From Apostichopus japonicus (Eukaryota; Echinodermata; Holothuroidea; Aspidochirotida; Stichopodidae): DNA of 64,000 nucleotides. The notes below the pieces were generated by a model. The model ran no database searches and was not told where the DNA came from. It worked only from the letters and a program-made list of their open reading frames with translations. Shown here in pieces: positions 55,764 to 64,000 of this stretch; positions within the stretch are counted from its first letter, which is position 1, and each line of letters starts with the position of its first letter. Where the stretch lies: the NCBI RefSeq assembly GCF_037975245.1, contig NC_092561.1:14135001-14199000 (forward strand), in the 5' to 3' direction. A program made the position numbers and the translations under genes.

Positions 55764-57782
55764 TTCTGGTGCTATAGCTTTTATAGTATATTGAGCAACT
55801 TGCATGGCAGAAATTCTAACAAATTCATTTTGTTATAAGCTTAGAGATCAAAATAGTTTATTTTATTTGACCAGTTTTAACTGTTACAATTTTCCAAACA
55901 ACATTCATTTCAAACCTCATACTGTAGCATATATATATCTAGATACATACTTCTTAGTCAACACATTAACACACTTACTGCCCTCTCTGTGAACTAAAAG
56001 CATTTGGTGCATCACATTTCAAGACAGAAACAGTTTGCTTTATGGAGACAAACAATTTGAGCCACAGCCTGAGGGACGTGGTTCGATTCCTGCAAAGAGT
56101 AACTTTCACAGACAATAACATCTGACCATTTAAGGTTTTAAAGCAATTCCCAGGATTATTTAAGTACTCCGTACAATGAGTTAACAAAGGGTGCTGACGT
56201 CTGCCTTTCGGTTTTGATTAAGCACTTCAAATTAACATGTCAAGCCGGTAACTAAATTTCAAGAATCTTAACCTGTTTCAAAGAAAACTATTGCCTATCA
56301 AATGCTGTTGCATATATCCTTTCAACCTCATTAAGCCGCAAATTTCCTCCAAAATAAATTCGGAAAAAATAACTAATGGCCATTCATGACAAATTGTGAC
56401 AATCAGAGTTTTAGCTGTCTCTGAAAAAAAAAACTGCCATTTATCATTTGTGATGGCAGATTTGACTTGCCTTGATCAAAGATCGTCCCCGATAGTAACT
56501 TTAATTATAAATGTGACGCCTTATCTTTGCTAGGCAACTGATCACCGTAGCAACCAAGCTCAGTGTGAATGACACAGATAATGAGGTGTGTCCCTGACTG
56601 CAGTCAGTAAAGCTTGCAAATGTTCTCCTGTCAGAAGATTTTCATGGTCAGTTTCATAATACAATTTTGCAACTGCCAAGTATAATATTGGATAGCTAGC
56701 CAGAGCAATAAACCTGATCTTTCCCAAAATGTCTCCCCTGATAATAAATAAAGATGGATGAATCAATGAGCTGATTCCTTTATCCTGCACTGCAAATATC
56801 CCACACTGCTGTGTTCTGTCTATCCACCAGCAGCAGTTTATATATTTTAACCACCAGTTTCAAATGGTCATTACAGCATTCACTTTTTTTTGGGGGGGGG
56901 GGATGTTTTTTATGTAAAATTCTTATATTTTGTAGAAACCAAATAACTTAAAGAAACTATGAAACTTGTTCATCAATGAAACTACCATTTGCTAGAGTAA
57001 AGTAGCAGGTATGGATGAAATGGGTTATTACTGTTTTGCTGTTTGTTAATTTCTCGTTATATAATTTCCCACAGAATCGATCCTAAGCTCCTTCGAGTCG
57101 TGTCTTCAGTATTGAACAGCTTGTGCTAAATGACCTTACCAAAGCCACCCTTCCAAAAAGTCAAATTAATTCTCAAGAAGCCAATATAGTATGCAATGAT
57201 ATAAAATTCCTCCTCTTGCATGCTCTGAAGGGGAAAAAAAAATCCCACCGCTGTCACCGCCTCTTGCTGACCATGCAGCAGCAGCAATAAACACACTTCA
57301 GTTCAACATCTATTTAAGCAAATTTTGCTATACCAAGTTTACATAAGCCCATTACATCATGACAAGTAACTAGTGATGAAACAAATTGTATAAATTATAC
57401 CCTAAATCACTATATCCATTGTACCCTAACATGTTTTGACAAGCACTTCAATTTTTGGCAGACCTTAAAAGAAAAACCTTTCACAACGGAGGGTTACACA
57501 TCAGAAGATGAGATGGGAAAAAAGATTCTTCCACTTAGAGAAATTGGCAAAAAGAATTAAATGGACAAAGTAACAGTTACAGGGCAAACAAATCACTCAG
57601 ATAGAAACTGTCACTCAGAACAGATAAATTCTACCTCTTGATCTCTTTACTGTTGATTTAACTTTACAAATTATTAAAAGCAAAGAAATTTGTTTGTCAT
57701 TCACAAAACGAAGGAATGAAGGTCATTTGCCTAATTTGTATACTAAGGGGGCACTAAGCTCATTAGAATGAAAATTAGCATT
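55764..57782. other. Intron DNA, no gene seen
   Basis: A lone B-box-like GGTTCGATTCC at 56082-56092 has no convincing A box. G run near 56892-56902. Confidence 0.45.
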
Positions 57783-58414
57783 AAAGGAGACCAAAAAAAC
57801 AAAAACAAAAACATCATCTTTAGCTAATATATGACAGAGATCTTTGTGAAGAATAACAATCCCCCCACCCCCCCAAAAAAAGAAGCATCTTGTTCAGTTT
57901 GAGAGATTATCCCAGCTTTAACAGTCGTGTCTGGGAGATGTCACTTTGTAAACCTGTGATGTCATAGTGTCACTGTGATGTCATAGTGTCACTGGAATTT
58001 CATAGTGTCACTAGGATCAGTAACATTTAACATTTCTCTTTTGTTTTCTCTTCACATTTTCAAGATGAAATGTTAACAGTCTTGGCCCTGAAACCAATGA
58101 CATCATCAGGTCATGTGACCAGCTTGAATATGTTAAATTCAGAATTTGCAAAACCCATTATAGAAAATAAACATTGTAAAAAAAAAAAATACAAAAAGAA
58201 AACTATAAAAGTAATTTGAAAAACAAATGTGACTTGATGATGTCATATTTAGACTTGACCAAGTCTTCAGCCTCGCATGTGAAGAAATATCAAATCTGTG
58301 ATATCTCCCAAATGGAATATGATATCTCTTAGCTGTTTGGGGAAGTAAGTCATGTAACATGACAGTTATCTCTAACTCATAGATCAATAATGATGTTTGT
58401 GTGTGTGTCTCCTG
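57783..58414 (-). mobile_element. Inverted-repeat element (family B), copy 3
   Basis: Reverse orientation relative to the copy at 41897-42455. The minus strand begins CAGGAGACACACACACAAAC and continues with CCCCAAACAGCTAAGAG, AGCTGGTCACATGACC and GACTGTTAACATTTCATCTT. The opposite end reads AAAGGAGACC on plus. It contains a 20-bp tandem TGATGTCATAGTGTCACTG at about 57957-58012. Confidence 0.7.
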
Positions 58415-59770
<1,356 letters not shown>

Positions 59771-60480
59771 GACTGATATCTGGTCTCCCTCTGCGTTGCA
59801 GACTGATATCTGGTCTGCAATGTCTTTTTAAATTCTACACCGTACAGAAGGTCAAGCTGGGCATAAAAACACAGACCAAAATCATGGTGTGAAAATGGGA
59901 ATGGATGGATTGCAATCGTTGCAGACTGATATCTGGACTCCCTCTGCATTGCAGACTGATATCTGGTCTCCCATCTCTTTCAAATTCTACATCGTAGGTC
60001 AAGCTGGGCATAAACACAGACCAAAATCATGGTGTGAAAATGGGAATGGATGAATTGCATTTGTTGCAGACTGATATCTGGTCTCCTGCAGCATTGCAGA
60101 CTGATATCTGGTCTCCCATCTCTTTCAAATTCTACATCGTAGGTCAAGCTGGGCATAAACACAGACCAAAATCATGGTGGGAAAATGGCAATGGATGGAT
60201 TGCATTTGTTGCAGACTGATATCTGGTCTCCCATCTCTGTCACCTGAACAGGTCAAGCTGAGCCTGAGGGCGGATAACAGAGGGAATGGAAGGATTGCAT
60301 TCGTTGCAGACTGATATCTGGTCTCCCATCTCTGTCACTTGTACAGATCAAGCTGAGCATGATAGAGACCAAAATCGAGGGTGGATTACAGATGGAATGG
60401 ATGGACTGGATTCATGTCAGACTGATATCTGGTCTGCCATTTCTTTTCCAACATTCTATACAGTAGGTCGGTGTGGAAAA
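59771..60480. repeat. Tandem array with the imperfect palindrome CAGACTGATATCTGGTCTG
   Basis: The core AGACTGATATCTGGTCT occurs about nine or ten times between 59771 and 60435. Intervening blocks include GGTCAAGCTGGGCATAAA and CACAGACCAAAATCATGGTG. Spacings alternate between about 27 and about 95-120 bp. Confidence 0.9.
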
Positions 60481-60589
60481 TGATTTTATCAGTGTTATTT
60501 GAGCCATTTGGCTTTTCCTTCATTCATATGTGCGGCTGCTTAGTGTTGTCAAATTAACTGCAATCCAGGCTGATAGGATGAACAGTGAG

Positions 60590-61430
60590 AATTGCAGACT
60601 GACACCTGGTCTACATATATCTTGATCGGTGTATACAAATCAAGTACTGAATTCACTGTAGACTGACACCTGGTCTCCCATCTCTTGATCAATCACCAGA
60701 GTAATCCATGTAGACTGACACCTGGTCTAAATATATCTGAATCAGTGTATACAAATCAAGTACTGAGTTCATTGTAGACTGACACCTGGTCTCACCTCTC
60801 TTGATCAATCATCAGTGTAATTCATGTAGACTGACACCTGGTCTACATATATCTGAATCAGTGTATACAAATCAAGTACTGAATTCATTGTAGACTGACA
60901 CCTGGTCTCACATCTCTTGATCAATCACCAGAGTAATCCATGTAGACTGACACCTGGTCTAAATATATCTGAATCAGTGTATACAAATCAAGTACTGAGT
61001 TCATTGTAGACTGACACCTGGTCTCACCTCTCTTGATCAATCATCAGTGTAATTCATGTAGACTGACACATGGTCTACATATATCTTGATTGGTGTATAC
61101 AAATCAAGTACTGAATTCATTGTAGACTGACACCTGGTCTCCCATCTCTTGATCAATCACCAGAGTAAGCCATGTAGACTGACACATGGTCTACATATAT
61201 CTTGATCAGTGTATACAAATCAAGTACTGAATTCATTGTAGACTGACACCTGGTCTCACATCTCTTGATCAATCATCAGTGTAATTCATGTAGACTGACA
61301 CCTAGTAACACCAGGGAGTAGTTATGGAACATGACTCCCTGGTAACACATATATCTTAATCGGTGTATACAAATCAAGTATATACTGAATTCATTGTAGA
61401 CTGACACATGGTCTCACATCTCTTGATCAG
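60590..61430. repeat. Tandem array with the variant core AGACTGACACCTGGTCT
   Basis: About fourteen occurrences. The ~115-bp composite unit alternates a TATATCTTGATCRGTGTATA segment and a CTCTTGATCAATCATCAG segment, each followed by the core. The core differs from that of the neighbouring array by the change of GATATC to GACACC. Confidence 0.9.
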
Positions 61431-61764
61431 CAAATATACAAAACAAGTACCCTTGTTTGTAATTATCGACATGGTGCAGTATAGTTGATTCAAGCAATAG
61501 TGGTAACAACAGCATTGACTGAGCACTGTGCTCATATGGGCTCTGTTCGTTAAAGTCATATACAGTACTGTAGATACGGTGTTATTACACACTACCTACT
61601 GTACTTTTATTGTGATAAACTATTCATTCATCAACTGATATGCATTGTGCCACCGATAAATTGAATATTGATTTTGAGCACAAGGAGAAGTAATATTATG
61701 AACCTCAAAAGAACCAACATACATTTTATTCAAACCACATTGGGAGGAATCTGTCTGGCATTAT

Positions 61765-61777
61765 TATTATTATTATA

Positions 61778-61822
<45 letters not shown>
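61765..61822. repeat. (ATT)n microsatellite
   Basis: About 18 ATT steps with one ATAATT break. Confidence 0.95.
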
Positions 61823-61825
<3 letters not shown>

Positions 61826-63356
61826 TTTAGTCGTGCCTTGCCTTGCCACGTCTCTCTTATAACTGGCTACAGTGCAACAGCAGTGTACTATTTGGTGGTG
61901 CAAATTCAATAACATACGATGGACGATAGACAAAGATATCATGAAGGATGAATACGACGAAATCAATACAAACGTTTGTAGTGAATAATCAATATTCCAC
62001 AGTGCAGTACAATAAAGATAATCATAATAATAATAATAACTGAGATACACATTGAAAGAGCCATGAACGACACCCAATGTACTTTTACATGGTGAACCAG
62101 GCCTCCTTCAGTAAACTGAAGTTCACTTGTTGCTTCTTTAGGGATAATTCTAGTCACTGTCCTCTGGACTTCATCTTATTTAACACTGTATTAAAACCGA
62201 GACCACATGAGGTCTAGCGATGCCCACAAGGAACCTAGGGAATTAGTGATAGCCTGGAATAATTGCAGACTTATATCTGCAGGTCTTGTCTGTTTCAGAC
62301 TATGGTACCAATCGCTACAAGGTTCTTCTTAAAACTTTAAATCAGAAATGAAGATGAAACAAGGCTTGAAACAGGGTGAGGAGTTGGAAGGAGGTCCAGG
62401 GTGTGGGCTGGCAAGAATAATTGTCATGTTGTGTGTCAGAGTATGTTACAGGCTACCTCACAGCTCTTGCTCTTCAAACCTAAGACAGAATTCGCTCATA
62501 GCAGACTAGTCTGTGGTGTTTACGTGTTTGTCTAAATATATCAGCATGTAAAGCTTTTATTATTCTTTTACACTTCTTCAATATTACCAAATATAAAGAT
62601 TATTAAGTCAAACAATTCTTTTTTGTTTTGCATTTTCTTTACCAAACGGGTATAAAAATTACCAACTGATTAGTGAACTAACCCAGATTATAAAAAAGAC
62701 AAAACTTGTGGCCCAGACACTGTGTAGTACGTACGTCACATGCAACAAGAAAATCCCAAACATTTTCAAATATTTTCTTTAGTATGCAAAATTGAAAACT
62801 GTCTGGAAAAGCATAAACTATATATATATGCATGTTCCAACCGCGTCTCCATGGCAGCATTATATCGAAATATTACAAAACATGAACTTTCCCTTTTGAA
62901 ATCATAACGGTGTCATTCAAGTTTTTTCATATGATTCTGATCTAATTTCTTTTTCCTTTATTTACCAAACTTGTACAAGGGGGAAACCCCTCTCATTTAA
63001 TCATATTGTGTAAACTAAGAGTGAGCCGTGCTATTATATTCTCCGAAACAAGCTTCCTCTGAGGTTTCAGTATCGGTCGAAAGAGAAAGATCTCATGTAA
63101 CCTATTGTTTCTCCATGTTTGAAGATCACTATCACAGGATTATCATAAGCTTCATTGGTCTCTCTTTGTCTATCACCTGTCTGAAGCTCTTTCATGAATA
63201 TGCAAAAGTTTTGAAGGGTGATGCTCAAGGGCGCCTGTATTTCCTTAACATTTTTTGCACGTCAAGTATTACAATCCTTTGTTTTATCTTATTAAGGAAA
63301 GACAAAGTCAAAGCGCATCTGCAATTTTGTGATACGGTTTTTGGTGCCCCAATGCA
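61823..63356. other. Intron DNA, no gene seen
   Basis: A degenerate copy of the palindromic motif, GCAGACTTATATCTGCAGGT, lies near 62265. The long plus frame starting at 63028 has no domain. Confidence 0.45.
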
Positions 63357-63468
63357 GAGGGGGAGGGCAGGGGGAGGGCAGGGGGAGGGCAGGGGGAGGG
63401 CAGGGAGAGGGCAGGGGGAGGGCAGGGGGAGGGCAGGGGGAGGGCAGGGGGAGGGCAGGGGGAGGGGG
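63357..63468. repeat. 11-bp G-rich minisatellite with strong quadruplex potential
   Basis: About ten copies of GGGGAGGGCAG on the plus strand. It lies about 430 bp downstream (transcript sense) of the exon ending at 63901. Confidence 0.95.
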
Positions 63469-63900
63469 ATTTGTTGCTCTCACTCCTTTCCCTACAATTG
63501 TGATGGGTACATTCATAGGAAAAATAGCGAACACGTATTGTTCGCCAATAGGTAGGAAACATAAAAGCACGTACCTTCCTCAACTAGTATAGAAAACAAA
63601 TATATTTTCCAATGGATAACTAATACACAATGCAGTAGCTTCCCAATTGGAAATGAACATATAAGCTGCTCGATTCTAGCTTGGAAAAATTGAATTTTTA
63701 AAAACTTGGAAGTTGATTGCCCCTAGTTGGAATCTTCACTTATGACAGCTATTAATCTTTTACTGGTTACATAACAGAGTCAAAGACATATGTAATACTT
63801 GAGATGTGAGATGTGAGCGGTCATCTCTCTCTCTGAAAACTCCAGCATTATTCATCTTGAAAGGTCATCGATAATTGACAAGACTGCCACAAGTACTTAC

Positions 63901-64000
63901 ATTGCTTAGTATGTTATCTCCTGCGACCGAGGACAGCTCGAAGATGGGGAAATCCCACTCGTCCAGACCAGCCAGTAACTCCTGACACTCCGGTAGTGTG
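63901..64000 (-). CDS. PDE3: PDE3 exon, partial (start of catalytic domain)
   Basis: Partial exon cut by the window end. The last 33 codons include DEWDFPIFEL, which matches the conserved N-terminal helix region of class I PDE catalytic domains (the 'W-x-FPIF' stretch of PDE3). It ends in codon phase 0 with the donor GTAAGT at 63895-63900. Joining to the next exon gives ILSN followed by VAYRLF, as expected for PDE3 ('...Q-VTYRLF'). The stretch up to the end of the window is open in this frame. The upstream acceptor cannot be seen. Its position, exact donor and phase fit make it secure. Confidence 0.9.

Noticed and set aside
56076-56100. B-box-like GGTTCGATTCC suggesting another SINE
   Set aside because: No A box at a sensible distance and no matching copy elsewhere in the window.
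59771-61430. CRISPR-like regular repeats
   Set aside because: Spacers are themselves repeated, unit lengths vary and the context is an animal intron.
63028-63555. 175-codon plus frame
   Set aside because: The second half is the G-rich minisatellite. The first half has no recognisable features.

Overview
This is eukaryotic, almost certainly animal, genomic DNA. It carries the 3' part of one spliced gene on the minus strand, spread over nine coding exons and at least 46.7 kb, set in intron and flank sequence full of microsatellites, minisatellites, SINE/LINE remnants and small inverted-repeat transposons. The gene is a class I cyclic nucleotide phosphodiesterase of the PDE3 type (cGMP-inhibited cAMP phosphodiesterase): the order of motifs, the extra segment inside the catalytic domain and the C-terminal tail all fit PDE3. 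All exon junctions are phase-consistent, every intron is GT-AG, and the visible 570 codons run without a stop to a TAG at 17270-17272. The 5' part of the gene lies beyond position 64000. A marine invertebrate deuterostome such as an echinoderm is my best guess for the source. That guess rests on the repeat style (tRNA-derived SINEs, a small type-I hammerhead ribozyme, poly-C/G runs) and is not proven.

Layout in plus coordinates. 1-9.2 kb: non-genic flank with two copies of a terminal-inverted-repeat (hAT-like) element, a degenerate tRNA-derived SINE and a 59-bp minisatellite. 9.2-17.27 kb: downstream of the stop codon, possibly a long 3' UTR in part, interrupted by a 53-bp-unit tandem array and a SINE. 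17.27-20.62 kb: the last four coding exons, closely spaced. 20.6-38.3 kb: a 17.6-kb intron holding a foldback element, a hAT-like element, a SINE with a reiterated B box, a LINE 3' fragment, a perfect-looking 652-bp tandem duplication and a 2.65-kb satellite of 9-bp units. 38.3-44.9 kb: three core catalytic exons. 44.9-58.9 kb: a 14-kb intron with a dispersed repeat family and a small element carrying a tRNA-like promoter followed by a hammerhead ribozyme. 58.9-64 kb: two more exons flanking a 1.7-kb array of an imperfect palindrome.

The most interesting finds are the hammerhead ribozyme unit at 55497-55636 (all core nucleotides present, palindromic stem III), the satellite at 34.48-37.13 kb with a homogeneous CpG-rich 52-unit core, and the tandem duplication of the exon-8 splice donor inside the following intron. 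No prokaryotic features, CRISPR arrays, rRNA genes or convincing intact tRNA genes were seen. The very long open frames over 34.4-37.3 kb are satellite translation and not genes.
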